A DNA stretch of 64,000 bases, from the NCBI RefSeq assembly GCF_035046485.1, contig NC_085136.1, positions 77,641,734-77,705,733 of the forward strand, read 5' to 3'. Below, in pieces: positions 1-11,850 of this stretch. Numbering within the stretch: the stretch's first letter is position 1; the number at the start of each line of letters is the position of its first letter. The DNA is from Aedes albopictus (Eukaryota; Arthropoda; Insecta; Diptera; Culicidae). The position numbers were made by a program, and so were the translations under genes. Under the pieces are notes generated by a model that was not told where the DNA came from, searched no databases, and saw only the letters and a list, made by a program, of their open reading frames with translations.

Positions 1-829
1 TAAGTATACATTCCATACTATTTCATTGCATTAGCTATATGGTACAAGCATTTTATATGCTTTAGCAATCACCACAGTAAAGCTTGCTTCAAATCAACAA
101 TAGTAGCGCCACTTTCGACTTTAAACCTACTTTAATGGTACCTATATGACAAAACAACTTTACATCGCATGTCATATAATATACTATAAAGCGAAATAAA
201 TGATCTATATGCAGCGTCATGGTTACTTGGGATTCATCACTTTACTGGAGAATGACCAGAAACTAACCCAATGCTTGATTTGCACTTTTTATCACTCCAA
301 ATTTTCTTTTTCTCGCTGACTAGATTATCATTTGCCATAAAACATTAAAAATAGTTAAAAATAGTGACTTTTCAACAGAAAAAGTGACTTTAGTTGAAAC
401 ATCTTGAAAATAGTGACTTTTTAGTGACTGACCAGGAAATAGTGACCAAGTCACTAAATAGTGACTCGCTACCAGGCCTGTAATCTTCACACAATCTATC
501 GCTTTACGCCTGGCATCCTTGCACCAATGCATGATCCATGTGCCAAAAATAAACATATCACACCAAAACACCAACATCCGCATGACCTTGTGCAGGCGCA
601 GAGGATTCAACGGCCTGATGTGGGCAAGCGATTGCAATCATCACTTCCCTTCCCTTCCCCATTGACCTGCAACCTGACGCAGCAGGCGCCATTGTCGCCT
701 AAAAATACAAGACCACCAACGCTCACACACTGAAGATGCCTGTTTGTTAGTCCCAAGCAGCTATCTCATTGGTTCCTTGTGTGAGTGTAGCTGATCTGGC
801 GATACTGGAGTAGCAACTGCGGGCGGTCA
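1..829. other. No gene seen; short tagtgact motif cluster
   Basis: AT-rich sequence with no supported gene. Between about 359 and 468 the motif tagtgact(ttt) recurs several times at irregular spacing, which looks like a decayed short repeat. Short open frames on both strands have no recognisable domain. Confidence 0.5.
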
Positions 830-1850
830 ATCAAGCTCAAGCTCAAGAATCTCAGATGGAACCTTTTAAGAATCTCAGGAGGGATTTCAGAGGAAATTTC
901 TGAAAGAATCCCAAAAAGAATTTCACACGGAGTTCCCTGAGTAATCACAGAAGAAAATCCTAGAGGGATACTAGAATAAATTGAGGAGAAACCATGGATA
1001 AATTACCCAAGGCTTCTCAGGAAAAAAAATCTGCTCAAGGAATCCTGGCAAGAGTTCTTAAAAGATTCCCACACGGAATTTCTTCATGATTCTCAGATGG
1101 AAAACTCCCAATGGGAATTTTTGAAGGAATCCTTCCAGGATTTCCGTGCGAGATTTCTCCAGAAGTTCCTTCAAAGATTTCTTTAGGGAATCTTTCAGAA
1201 ATCCAACAAGAACCCTGACAAGAACTTATTTCAGTATTCCTCCAAAATCTTTTCCGAAATCTCTCCCTGAACTCCTTCCGAAATTATTTCAGGAACTGAA
1301 AGATTTTCTTCCGGTAATTCCATCGGGTACTCCTTCCGGGATTCCTCCAGGAACTACTTCCAGGATTTTTTCGGTAACTCCATCCGGGACACTTTCCGGA
1401 ATTCCTTCATGGATTCCTCCGGGAACTTCTTCTGAACTTCTGTGAGAAATTGCTTCTGGAACTTCTTCCGTAATTCTTTCGTGGATTCCCCTGGGAACTT
1501 TTTCTGGGATTCCTTTGAGAACTCTTTCCTAGAAGTTATACACACTGGAGAAATCACGGAAAGAATCTCTGGAATAATCCCGGGAATTCTTCCTGAAAAA
1601 ATCAACAGCGTTTGGAATCTTAGAAAAAAAAAACTCCTGGAACACCCTAGAGGGAACTTCTGAAGGAATCCTAAATAAAGCCACGGAAAAGAATCTCATC
1701 AAAAGCTTCTGGGAATCCCAGAAGAAACTTTCCGAACAAATTTGTGGAGAGACCGCGAAAGATCGCTTGGAGAAATCCTGGATGAAATTCCTGAGGAATG
1801 ACGGAAGGACCTCCTGAAGGGGTGCCACCGTACCACCACTAAGCACACTT
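830..1850. repeat. Degenerate GGAATTCC-type satellite
   Basis: About 1 kb of imperfect units of the type (a/g)gaattcctccagg, seen as ggaatctc, ggaatttc, attcctccag and similar on both strands. It is a decayed relative of the clean 12/24-bp array at 60430-63330. Period-3-compatible units leave frames open on both strands, so the roughly 100-codon frames here are not evidence of genes. Confidence 0.75.
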
Positions 1851-2717
1851 TTCCACGCACACGTATCCCATATTTTTAATTAAATCAAACAACCCATGAA
1901 AAGTTGGATTTTTTTTTCGTAGGTCCGAAAGCTGATGCAATTTCTCTAAGCCCGGATCAGAAACAACAAGGCCACGAAACGTCAAAGACTTTTGTATAAT
2001 TTTGTAACCGTGGCTGGCAGTGCCCTATAGTGTAATAGGGCACTGCATGAAATTCTCTCCTTCTTTTTCACTCTTACTAAAATTTTGTAAACAACAATGC
2101 CAAGAGACGTCAAAATCCCATACAAAATCGAAACAATGCAGTGCCCTATTGAAGAAAGGTATGAATTGAGCCTCAGAACTATGTATCGTTGGCGGTTGCA
2201 ACATTTGCTATTGAATTTGGGTGTTCTTGCCCACGTTGCTAGTCCTAGACGATGGGAAATATTGTTGCTGTGCCAAATCGGTTAGACATATGCAACTAAG
2301 AAAATTTATGCACTACAATCTTCTATTTAAAACTTTAGTAGTTTTCATAAATTCACTGATTACTTTTTGAAAAAAATAAAAATATTTCAACAATAATCAT
2401 GAAATTTCAAAAATCCATGAAAAATATAAAAGTGTAGGGATGTTCAAAAATAAAAGTTAGGGTGCCATTAGACAGTTTGTCATTCCGTCAAATATTTTCC
2501 ATTGAAGTCCGACATTTATACAAGGTTGTTATGATTATGTGTTGGTCATTTGTTGGGATTGTATGGTCAAATATTTATTACAAAGGTGTCTACTCATAAC
2601 TCAAAATAAAATTCCCTGAGTTTTCCAGGTTTTTCCAGATGAAAGTTTGAAAATTCATAATTCAAAAAATAACCCAAATTTTCTAAAAATTATAAAGGGT
2701 GTCTTAGGGTATCAGCA
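1851..2717. other. No gene seen; small hairpin 2017-2046
   Basis: AT-rich, no supported gene. A perfect 12-bp inverted repeat (gcagtgccctat, 6-nt loop) lies at 2017-2046, and the same 12-mer recurs at 2138-2149. Around 2590-2640 there is a scrap of the ccctgag/ttttccagg repeat that is also seen near 4620-4730. Confidence 0.4.
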
Positions 2718-2862
2718 GCAGGTTTGTTCTCTTCGTCATGAAGGATTTATGTCGGCCGAATTGCCTGAAACTTGATTATATTCAGCTTGGTTGGGAAGGA
2801 TTTGATGCCAACTCTGAGTTCAACAGGTTAAAAAAAAACTATGACGAAGAGAACAAAACTGC
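2718..2862. mobile_element. Small inverted-repeat element (MITE-like)
   Basis: Arms of 22 bp (2718-2739 and 2841-2862, core gttctcttcgtcat) match with one mismatch and flank about 100 bp of noncoding sequence. This is the layout of a short nonautonomous DNA transposon. No clear target duplication was found, so the class is unknown. Confidence 0.5.
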
Positions 2863-2879
2863 CGAAAATACGTAAGTTC

Positions 2880-4740
2880 CCCTATTCCTCAAAAAATCTT
2901 TCAAGATTTCTGAGCGTAATTCCTGTAATTTCTTCTAAAGTTTCTTCCTGGATTTCCGCAGAATTCGTTCACGAGATATCTGTTTGAGTACGTCCCGATA
3001 TTTCTTTCAAAGGTTTTCCGATATACTTTCAGAGATTCCTCCTGAAGATCCATCCAAAACTATTCGAAGTTCCTTCAAGAATGTCATTGGTAATTGAGCC
3101 TCGTAGCCATGCGGTTACAGTCCGGATGGATGAGGGTTCGATTGCCGCTCCGAGCGATGAAATTTTTCACGATAATAGCTTCTTATCCGTAGCCACTCCG
3201 TGTTAAGGTTTGTTAAATCGGTACAGCCGCCGACTGAAGCCAGTGTCCATGTATTTTTTAGTGGTTTTCCGGGATAACTGTGTCGAGATTTTAACCGATA
3301 GTTTTCCGATATTTCTCTTGTTTTCCTTGCGGAACTTCGCCCGTAGCTGCTTTCAGGATTCCATGTTTCCATAATTCCTCCTTGGATGTCCTTAATATTT
3401 CTTCTCGGGATTACTACTACTTAGAACTTTTTCCAAGATGTTTCATTTTTTTCTCAGGTTTTTCCAGAAGTTCCTGTCGAGATTTCTTCAATAACACTTT
3501 GCAGAGTTTCTCGCAAGATTTTGTTTGAATTCTCTCGAATATTTCTCCAGGAATTTCCTATAAGTTATCTCAGGAGACATTCTGACGAAAACCCGTAGAA
3601 AAATCCCTGCAATAAATTTGGGTGAAATCCCTAAATAAGTACAATTTTTGATAAAGATTCCGGGAAGAATTTTGGGAATAGTGCAGAGAATATCTTTAAA
3701 AAAAATCTCAGGTGGATCACTACAAGAAATCCGGTACAACTACAAGGAACAGCCTGGCTCGGAAAGAATGCAAAAGAAAAATTCAATGCGAATATCTCCT
3801 GTGGAAATCACAGAAGGCACATTGGAAAAAAAATCTTAGGAGAAAGTCCAGGACAAATAAGGAAACAATCTTCTGAGAGAAGTTCCAGGAGATACACCGA
3901 GAGAAATCTCAGGAAAAACTTCAAAATAAACCTCGCGCAAACTTTTAAACAATTTATGTTGGAGACCAGGAAGAACATTTCGAAGAAAGCCCAAAGCAAA
4001 TGTTTGAATATATCACAGGAAAAAATGAAAGAAATCTCTTGAGGAACTAGTAAATTCGTGAAAACTCCTTCAGAAACCCTTGGAGGAACTTTAGCCTGAA
4101 CCCCAGGAATAACTCTTTTAGCAACTCTGAAAGAAATTCTGGGAACATCTTCTAGGGAAGTCCCAAGAGAAACACTGGAAGGAAGCGTGTAAAATTTCCA
4201 TGATGAATGCCAAAAGAAATTCCATGATTTATTCCGACAGAAATCTCTATAGAGTATTCGGGATAAATTCTGGTAGAAATCCTACGAAGATTTCTTTGAG
4301 CAAAACACTGGAGGAACTCCGGGAAGAAATAGCATCCCCGTGAAAAGCTCCAGGAGAAATCTGTTGGAATTCAGGAATCCTGGAAAGAATCCGGAAGTAT
4401 ACCTTTCCGGGAAAAATCGAAAAGAAGCGAAAAATAGCGCCAAAAATGCGGAAGGAATTTTACAAGAAATCCTGGGAGACATTCCAGGAGGTATTTCTAT
4501 AGAAGTTCCAGATAGAAACCCTGATGGAATTTCTGGAAAAATCCTTGTAGCGAAATTTCTGTATGGCTTTTTACTACCAGGTTTTTATTCATCATGTCTT
4601 TTTTTTATCGGAGGAGAATTTCCCTGAGTACTCAAGATATTCCCTGAGTATTCCAGGTTTTTCCCTGTTAAAGAAAATTTCCTGAGGATTCCCGGTTTTC
4701 CAGGTTTTTCCAGGTTGTCTAATGGCACATTTAGAAAAAA
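2880..4740. repeat. Degenerate GGAATTCC-type satellite, second block
   Basis: Continuous decayed units such as agaaatctc, ggaattcc and ctccaggag, interrupted by a SINE-like segment near 3095. The right end (4610-4730) carries several copies of ccctgag...tattccaggtttttcc. No coding signal beyond repeat-driven open frames. Confidence 0.65.
3095..3320 (+). mobile_element. tRNA-derived SINE-like fragment
   Basis: The first 60 bases contain a plausible pol III A box (tagccatgcggtta) followed by a B box (gggttcgattgcc at about 3139), the layout of a tRNA-derived SINE head. A body with no open frame follows and merges into satellite. No target duplication was located, so the limits are approximate. 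Confidence 0.5.
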
Positions 4741-5698
4741 AAACAAATTGACAAAATCGTGAATGAAAAACAATCACCATAAAAACATGTTTGAATTGAT
4801 TTAAGATGACGAAAAATGATATTACTTAAAATCAAAATAAAATATAAGTAGGTATTAGAGGGTTAACAATTACAGATATCTACAGATGGCAGACACCATG
4901 TTCACACCATCGCTCTAGTTAATCCTGAAAAAGAAAAGAAGTCTCGTTTGATGCCGGAGTAGCCGATTTATCCATTTATGCAAAAGGGTTTAAATTTTAA
5001 ATCCCCGCTCGTTGCTACTACCACTGCAAATCATTCAATCATGACTTCCTTCCAAATCGGATTACAATGCTCTCCGTCCCAATCCTCTAGCTGCACAACG
5101 AGAAGACCGGATCAATCAACGGAACAGAACCTGAATAGGACTACCCACCGCTCGCTCTTCGGTCCATCTCCGGTCCCCGGACGGCGATGCATGAATATTT
5201 GAAGAAATATGATTCCATACGAACGATGGTGCCTAGTCAAGCGTGCGAGCTTTTGTTATACCTAGTCCAAATACACCATCACCACCACCACCCATCAGAC
5301 GGGGGGTTCGCTCTATTCGCGCGGGGATTAGGTATCAATCAAATGTCAGGCGACGCGAGCGACGTGTGCCCGCGTCCAAAATCGATTCCACGCTGTTGAT
5401 AAAAGAGAGCTTGCCCTTGTTGCGAGCTGGCACTGCACCGTATATTAAATTTCAAATCTCGTTTTCCGATGACCATCGTGGGAGAAACACGATCAGCGAC
5501 AGAGCGATATATCTACTCATAGTCGGATCGGAACTATAGCTAGGCTCCTAGTAGAGCATGAAGAAATCCTATCTGGCACTAGCGCGAAAATCAATACTGC
5601 TTTCAAGTGGAAGTGCTTTCGATTGGTTCGTCGAGTATGTTGTCGGTCGGTACAGTGTGCAATCTGGCAGTAATGTGAAGCCACAAGAAAGCGGGCAG
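4741..5698. other. No supported gene; moderately GC-rich segment before gap
   Basis: From about 4980 to the gap the sequence is less AT-rich than its surroundings and does not look repetitive. Short open frames exist on both strands, including one with a run of histidines from a CAC repeat at 5275-5293, but none shows a domain or a splice-supported structure. It could be promoter or untranslated sequence of a gene hidden by the gap. Confidence 0.3.
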
Positions 5699-6198
5699 NN
5701 NNNNNNNNNNNNNNNNNNNNNNNNNNNNNNNNNNNNNNNNNNNNNNNNNNNNNNNNNNNNNNNNNNNNNNNNNNNNNNNNNNNNNNNNNNNNNNNNNNNN
5801 NNNNNNNNNNNNNNNNNNNNNNNNNNNNNNNNNNNNNNNNNNNNNNNNNNNNNNNNNNNNNNNNNNNNNNNNNNNNNNNNNNNNNNNNNNNNNNNNNNNN
5901 NNNNNNNNNNNNNNNNNNNNNNNNNNNNNNNNNNNNNNNNNNNNNNNNNNNNNNNNNNNNNNNNNNNNNNNNNNNNNNNNNNNNNNNNNNNNNNNNNNNN
6001 NNNNNNNNNNNNNNNNNNNNNNNNNNNNNNNNNNNNNNNNNNNNNNNNNNNNNNNNNNNNNNNNNNNNNNNNNNNNNNNNNNNNNNNNNNNNNNNNNNNN
6101 NNNNNNNNNNNNNNNNNNNNNNNNNNNNNNNNNNNNNNNNNNNNNNNNNNNNNNNNNNNNNNNNNNNNNNNNNNNNNNNNNNNNNNNNNNNNNNNNNN
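5699..6198. other. Assembly gap (500 N)
   Basis: Exactly 500 undetermined bases, the usual fixed-size scaffold gap. True length and content are unknown. Open frames that cross it are artefacts. Confidence 0.99.
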
Positions 6199-6298
6199 AG
6201 TGATAAAAAAAACTGCCAGATCTGCAGCAACGCAGCTGAAAAAGTATCATCGCAATCACTGCGAGTGAGCATATTCTCAATTTAGTTGAAAAGCGGAG

Positions 6299-6461
6299 TT
6301 TTCGACTAGCCAAGTTGGATTTTTCTCCAAATCCATGCGTCGGACCTAACTTCGGAAGTGGTGCGCTGTATAGTAAACCTGGTCCGCTATACAGCGCACC
6401 ACTTCCGAAGTTAGGTCCGACGCATGGATTTGGAGAAAAACGCAACTTTGCTAGTCGAAAA
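6299..6461. mobile_element. Palindromic MITE (long hairpin), family P copy 1
   Basis: Two arms of roughly 75 bp (6299-6373 and 6387-6461) are near-perfect reverse complements around a 13-base loop. The ends read ttttcgactagc and the inner arm ends gtgcgctgtatag. A diverged relative lies at 10133-10265. It codes for nothing and would fold into a strong hairpin if transcribed. Confidence 0.75.
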
Positions 6462-7224
6462 TTCCGGATTTAAACTGCACGGAGAATATATGATGATACT
6501 TTCGAGCCACATATCCAACATGGCTGCCGATCCTGATGATGCCGTAAAAAGCCTTAAAAATCTGGCCAAAATCGCGAGAAATTCGCGAAAAGGTCGTAAC
6601 TGACAAAATGTACACAATTTAAGTGATTATAAGAGTGAAAAGATGCTAGATTTTTCTACTAAATATTCACAAACTTTCGTTGATATCACTTTTCTAACTA
6701 TTGAAAATCACGGGTTGAGTAGAAGGCGTAATCCCATTGTTGCTGCCAGCACTGCCCGTGATGACACTGCAACAGACCATTATTTCGATAGGACAAGTCG
6801 TCATACAAAGAGAAAAGAATGGGTTGGCCAAAAATCAGTGTATTGCAGAGAAATGGCATGTTAAAGTAAATTTGAGAATTTGTAGTGCAATAGCGGAATT
6901 ATTTGATAAACCCTATGCCTATTTACAGCTTATATTTAAAACAATCACGAACACATAAAAGTTAACCTATTCTAATAATCACAGTTGAAATCACAGTAAG
7001 TTAATTATAATTCCTAATCTTTGCTATTATAACCTTAAAATCTACTATCACAGATGCTTAATGCACAGATGTTACTGGTGAAGTTGAGGATAATTAAAAA
7101 TTGAGCTATTGACCGAATTATATAAGTAATCTATTTAAAATATGTTTATGTATTGAACTATTTATAAATAAATTTCCAGCTTTAAGCTGTTTCGCACCCG
7201 CACTACGGAGTTCGCGATCTGCTC
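6462..7224. other. No gene seen
   Basis: AT-rich sequence without recognisable domain, splice structure or repeat. Some or all may be decayed transposon. Confidence 0.35.
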
Positions 7225-7680
7225 TTAAGGACAAACATCTTGAAATCCCGTTTCAACAGTGCATAAGAACTTCAGACGCACAAATCTCAAGAAGCAAGCT
7301 TCAAACAACAGTGAATTTCATTATTCTGTTCTTGCTCACTTGTAATAAGTTTGAAATAAAAAGATCAGGTCCGCTGGTTTTGTTTATGAAGATATTTGTG
7401 CCCTCGAAATCGTGAGTAGGTCCCAAAGTCGGCCATTGTGGCGGCCATTTTGGGATTCTAACAAGTCTGTCCTAAAGACATTGTATGCTAAAGACACGAA
7501 ATCTGATGATTGTTGTTATTGATGATGATTGTCGCGTCATGACGATGATGCTGTCGAGCAATGCCTTTAAAGCGCGTTTGACAGGTCTCCTGCTCGATTG
7601 GAATAACATTGACAGCAAATTTGGAATTCCAATTGGAACATTTCGTTTCTTTGCATATAGTGTCTTTAGTCTGTCCTTAA
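7225..7680 (+). mobile_element. TTAA-flanked MITE, family T copy 1 (plus inner derivative)
   Basis: Begins at TTAA (7225-7228) followed by ggacaaac. A first right end, acaagtctgtcc, falls at 7461-7472 before a mutated TTAA (taaa). A second right end of the same kind (agtctgtcc, TTAA at 7677-7680) closes a larger block. The interior matches the copy at 44922-45416, including the stretch around ggccattgtggcggccatttt. TTAA targets suggest a piggyBac-like or Kolobok-like source. No transposase is present. Confidence 0.65.
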
Positions 7681-8098
7681 GAAATCGGAAATGAGCCTCC
7701 TGAAATCCCCCACCATTCGCCGTAACACCCATTCTGTGTCGCACGAAACAAAACAAGAATTACGCCTTCCACTCCTGGTGTTTTTGTTTACGAAAGTAAA
7801 AGGCGAAACTGAAATCACAACGTAAACACGGCGCTAGTGAAAGGCGAATCTGAAATCAAAATATAAACACGGCGAAAGTAAATGGCGAAATCCTGTCAAA
7901 ATCAAAAACAAGGCGAATAGTGAAAGGCGATTCTGAAATTGATATCGATTAAAGACGCATAGTATTGGGCGTATTTAGCATTATCAGGCATCGATTCGGG
8001 CGTAATAAAATAAATGCAATTTTTAGTGCAAAAACCCGGTCAACCATTTCTTTAAAAATCTTTACATTTCTTTATAACGACCTTTAAAGACGTTCATA

Positions 8099-8399
8099 GC
8101 GGCGTCGGTGGTGTAGTGGTAAGCGTGGTTGCCTCTCACCCCAGTCGGTCTAGGTTCAATCCTAGTCGACGCCGTTGGTATTTCTGAGACAAAAATATCT
8201 GATCACGCCTTCCCTCGGATAGGAAGTAAAGCCGTAGGTCCCGGCCCATGTGTTGATGGGTTCGATATGTAGGGTGTCAGGTGTGTGTGGATGTCTCCCT
8301 GACCGTCCGTGTTTAGGCTTAGTACCAGAAATAGGCGGACGTTAAACTAGAGCTGATGCCGAACGGTGTCGGCTCGCCAGAAATAAGAAGAAGAAGAAG
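8099..8399 (+). mobile_element. Complete tRNA-derived SINE with 13-bp target duplication
   Basis: Flanked by the perfect direct repeat aaagacgttcata (8086-8098 and 8400-8412). The head folds like a tRNA: the 7-bp acceptor stem ggcgtcg/cgacgcc pairs fully, with A box tggtgtagtggt and B box ggttcaatcc, and tRNA-Glu-like sequence around an anticodon-position CTC. A noncoding body of about 220 bp follows and ends in (AAG)n. This is a pol III-transcribed retroelement mobilised by a LINE, not a working tRNA gene. The clean duplication suggests a fairly young insertion. Confidence 0.88.
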
Positions 8400-8412
8400 A
8401 AAGACGTTCATA

Positions 8413-10132
8413 TCAAAAATCGATAGCGATCGACATCGTTTCCTAAAGAAATTTAAATAAACGTAAAGTCAAATCATTATCGATTGATAAATATTTTTGA
8501 AGATAAATCGATACTGAAAAGTGAGTTCTGTTTTATCGACATGTCAAAATTATCAAAAAAAAACTAACAACCACCTCACCACCCACCTTTCCTGTTCATA
8601 TATGTGTTGTTTTTTTTGTAATAATTTCCTAAATTGGGAATTGAACCTATATTCATAGGGACTTACGTGTTATGTTGATGCTTACTTACTTACTTACTAA
8701 CTGAGTCACAAGACTATTACGAAGATTATGGCTAATCAAAGGCATATGCCTTTAAATATGAATATTCGAAACATCGAACAAATTTACTAGCTTTTAGTAA
8801 TTCACGGTAGTTCCCAAAGGTGCAATAGCACTAAGAATTACCCAGCATTTATGAACTGGATCTTTGTTGAGAAATCTCTACATATTTGGCAAATAAAATA
8901 AGATTCACATAATTTCACAAGGTTCCCGCCCGGTCAACCAATAGCGAAGGAGTAAATTTTGCTGGAGCATCATCCAACAAGGCGGCGCAGCGGTGGCTCC
9001 CTACTGCCAATTGAATATCAAAATTACCTACCGACAGAATGAATTCCTGTATATGTTGCTGTTCCGGGAGCAATCCGGTGAGATGCGGCCACGGATGCGG
9101 CCTTATCCGGACCTAAAAAGCATTTTGTCGCTGCAGAAACCGTCTTTCACTTTGGTTTCATTTTTTTCTAATTGGGTTCTTAAATTAAGAAAAATTCAAT
9201 GATTTTTTATTTTTGAACAAAAGAGCACCTTTTTCTGAGCCGCTATGATTTTTTTCAGATTTTTAGAACTTTATTTTGATACCTAAAATCAATTTCAAAG
9301 AGATTTTGTGAAATTACCTTTTGACAGCTGGGCAACTGCTTGACAGCTCCGCTCAGTACAAAATGCGACGAGGGGTTATTCGACAAATCTCACCCATATA
9401 AATTTCAAATTGATTTTTAAATAGGTTCCCGGGCATCAAAATTGATGAAAATTTGGATTTCGGCTCAGTTTGGCATGCAGATTCAGAATATGGAATTATC
9501 TCAACACCACTAAAGAAGCCAATTCGGCAAAAACCAAAACATTCTTCCTGTCATTCAAAGTATCAGAATACCTTTGCTTAGCTTCATCCAACGATACCGA
9601 GCAGAACGATAAAGGAGCATCGTGACTAATATTTGTGTTTCGATATTATGAATTCGATTGGAGATCGAAAAACTTTTTTTGAGAAAAATATTTTTGTTTA
9701 TTTTGGGATGTTTACAACTTACATCGGAAGTGACGTATATGATAGTCCATCATTGAACGCACACAGCGCACTGTACCCGGTACTGAAAAAAAGTGTCGCT
9801 AGTCGAAAAGTGTCGCTAGTCAAAACGTCGCTATTCGGTTTGGTGCTGGCGCCATAATATCAATATGCAAAGTTACGTTGATATCGGAAAATGAATATAT
9901 TCCGATAAATATTCATGAAGTAATCCAAAGTTCCAGCGATAACATAGAATTTAACGAAATAAAGTTACGTTTCGGTAAAGGTTTTTATCTTATGGCCGAT
10001 AAAGGATATTTTTTAAGTGTGGTTATCGATCGATGAAGTTTTTTGAATATGTGTAACGAAATAACCAGTAAATAATAGTCGACATTAATCTTTATATTGT
10101 TCGTATAGTTGAAAATCGGAATTTTTGACACG
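8413..10132. other. No gene seen; AT-rich intergenic DNA
   Basis: No supported coding or RNA gene. A short (CTTA)n run is at about 8682-8697. At 9790-9830 the phrase gtcgctagtcgaaaa recurs and resembles the ends of the palindromic element at 6299-6461, so a decayed family-P relative may extend across 9790-10280. Confidence 0.35.
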
Positions 10133-10265
10133 CGAAAATCTATTTTTCTCCTAAACCGTGTGTCGGACGTACGTCGGGCACAGTGCGCTGGATAGAGGGC
10201 CGGGTCCGCCATCCAGCGCACTACGTCCGACGTTAGGTTTCTCGTATGGATTTTGAGAAAATTCG
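10133..10265. mobile_element. Palindromic MITE, family P copy 2 (diverged)
   Basis: Arms containing cggacgta...cagtgcgctggat and atccagcgcacta...cgtccg pair around a GC-rich loop near 10193-10212. The outer parts are more diverged. Sequence and layout match the element at 6299-6461. It lies about 520 bp upstream of the deterin start codon. Confidence 0.6.
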
Positions 10266-10785
10266 ATTGTCGGGTGTGGGGAATCTTCGGGTTTCAACCG
10301 CGACGACAATATTTTGGTAAAGCACTTTAACGAAGTTTGTGAAATGGTTGACCGGGGTGTCATTTAAGCTTGTTCATGTTGAATTACTCTGAATTGCTCC
10401 TAAATAGGAATCAAAACTGTATCAGCAAAACTCGGTTGTTGTTTTCGCAATGTTATTGCTTTGTCAGTTACGCCCTATTCGCAAATTACTCCGGAAATGT
10501 GGTCAAAACGTTGTAACGTCACGGTGTGTCATATACGGAACGTCGCATTTGAAATGTTACGCCAGATTTTAATCTGAATTCCACTGTGAAGCATTTTCCC
10601 ATCACCTCACCATGCATGTGCGCATCCATCGATTTTGCCCCGGACTGAGAACTGTCAGCACAAAGAGGAGAGCTCAAAAACGCTTTTAAAAACGGTTGTG
10701 GCGGTTGATTTCTTCTTGTGTCCCATCAGAAATTAAATTTCGTTAGTGATTTATCGGTATTTTCCAGTCAAAAAAGTGTGCCAAA

Positions 10786-11380
10786 ATGGTCCAAACGGAG
10801 AACATCGAAAAGGTCTATCTGTTTGAAAAAGATCGGGTCAACAGTTTCAAGAAATGGCCCTATTCCGCGTCCAGTCCGTGCAACATCCAGAAGGTACTCG
10901 GTTCGATGGTGATCCGCCCTCCACTCCAATCGATGCGATGTAGGTAGGCCTAACATCAAAATTTCGAATCTTTCAGATGGCCGAAGCCGGCTTCTACTGG
11001 CAGGGTGACGACAAGGAAGACGAGGACACCTCGGTTTGCTTTGTGTGCGGCAAGGTGCTGGACGGCTGGGAGGAATCAGACGACCCCTGGGAGGAGCACA
11101 AGAAACACGCCCCGCAGTGTCTTTTTGTCAAGTACGGTCGACCGGAGGCGGAACTGACGGTAAGTCTATAGGGAGGGCACATTTTCATTTGAGTCGTTAT
11201 CTTTATTTGGGTGATTTCGTTTTTTTTTTTCGGCTGGTACAGTGTGAGGAAATGATCAATCTGTTGGAGGTCATTCTGAAGGGACGGATTCAGAGCAGTT
11301 ATACGTCCCTAAAGGACTGTCTCAAAGCCCACATCGAGAAGAAGCGCAAAGAGATGACGAAACAGCTGTCAAAGAATTAG
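10786..11380 (+). CDS. Survivin/deterin-type BIR protein (BIRC5 family)
   Basis: Three coding exons: 10786-10893, 10977-11159 and 11243-11380, with GT-AG introns of 83 bp each, all phase 0, giving 142 aa, the length of human survivin. The start is in a strong context (ccaaaATGG). The single BIR zinc fold is complete: C-x2-C (CFVCGKVL, about residues 58-61), then DGWEESDDPWEEH and the last zinc cysteine six residues on, in exon 2. Exon 3 encodes a lysine-rich amphipathic helix ending KKRKEMTKQLSKN, as in the C-terminal helix of survivins. The family acts in the chromosomal passenger complex with INCENP, borealin and Aurora B at centromeres and the midzone, and can affect caspase signalling; Drosophila deterin is the insect counterpart. 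Splice sites were chosen by reading frame and consensus. The gene stands alone between repeat blocks. A larger inhibitor-of-apoptosis protein is unlikely because there is one BIR and no RING. Confidence 0.93.
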
Positions 11381-11467
11381 GGTTTTCGATTCGTTTTGGG
11401 AGTTTTGCTGCTGTAGACTGTTTGATGATAAGATGTTTAACGATAAGGACTAGTTTTGTAATTCCGG

Positions 11468-11473
11468 AATAAA
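11468..11473 (+). terminator. Poly(A) signal of the deterin gene
   Basis: AATAAA 88 bases after the deterin stop codon, a normal distance for a short insect 3' UTR. The LINE relic that follows starts about 110 bases later. Confidence 0.6.
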
Positions 11474-11584
11474 ACGTAAGTATTTTCATGAAGTCGCAAG
11501 TCGGTTGCATCCGAAATCCGTGTTCTTCCCGCAAAGAAATTTTGTTCAATTAGCTGTTATTTGACTCGCCATTCTTGCTGTAGT

Positions 11585-11850
11585 TCAATATGATTCGAGA
11601 AACCATGCGCATCCCTTCAACAATGTTATCAGGCGCGATATATCTACCGCATACCTCCTGCGTATTCGGCTTTTGTTCCACGAAGCGTGAACTTTCAAAG
11701 CGCACATGCTCCGCGGTCTCGTCGCAGCTTGCACACTCCGGACATGCGGGGGAGCCTGCATGTCCACATCTGTACAGATACTACCTAAAGCACCCATGTC
11801 CTGACAAAAAAGCACTCGAAGCATCATGCCCGCTAGCACGCATACCGCGT
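11585..11850 (-). pseudogene. C-terminal fragment of an R1-like LINE ORF2
   Basis: Reading the minus strand gives GHGCF (frame-damaged), YLYRCGHAGSPACPEC and CDETAEHVRFE, followed by APDNIVEGM. This is the cysteine/histidine-rich tail seen after the reverse transcriptase in R1-clade and related LINEs. Stops and frame changes are present and nothing upstream of the tail survives. It sits tail-to-tail with deterin and is probably inert. Confidence 0.7.

Noticed and set aside
5187..5399. Histidine-rich small protein
   Set aside because: The histidines come from a short CAC repeat. There is no other coding support and no splice context.
5517..6445. Frames of 230-280 codons around 5500-6450
   Set aside because: Most of their length is the run of N.
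8099..8175. tRNA gene
   Set aside because: The tRNA-like part is the head of a SINE with a body, an (AAG)n tail and a 13-bp target duplication.
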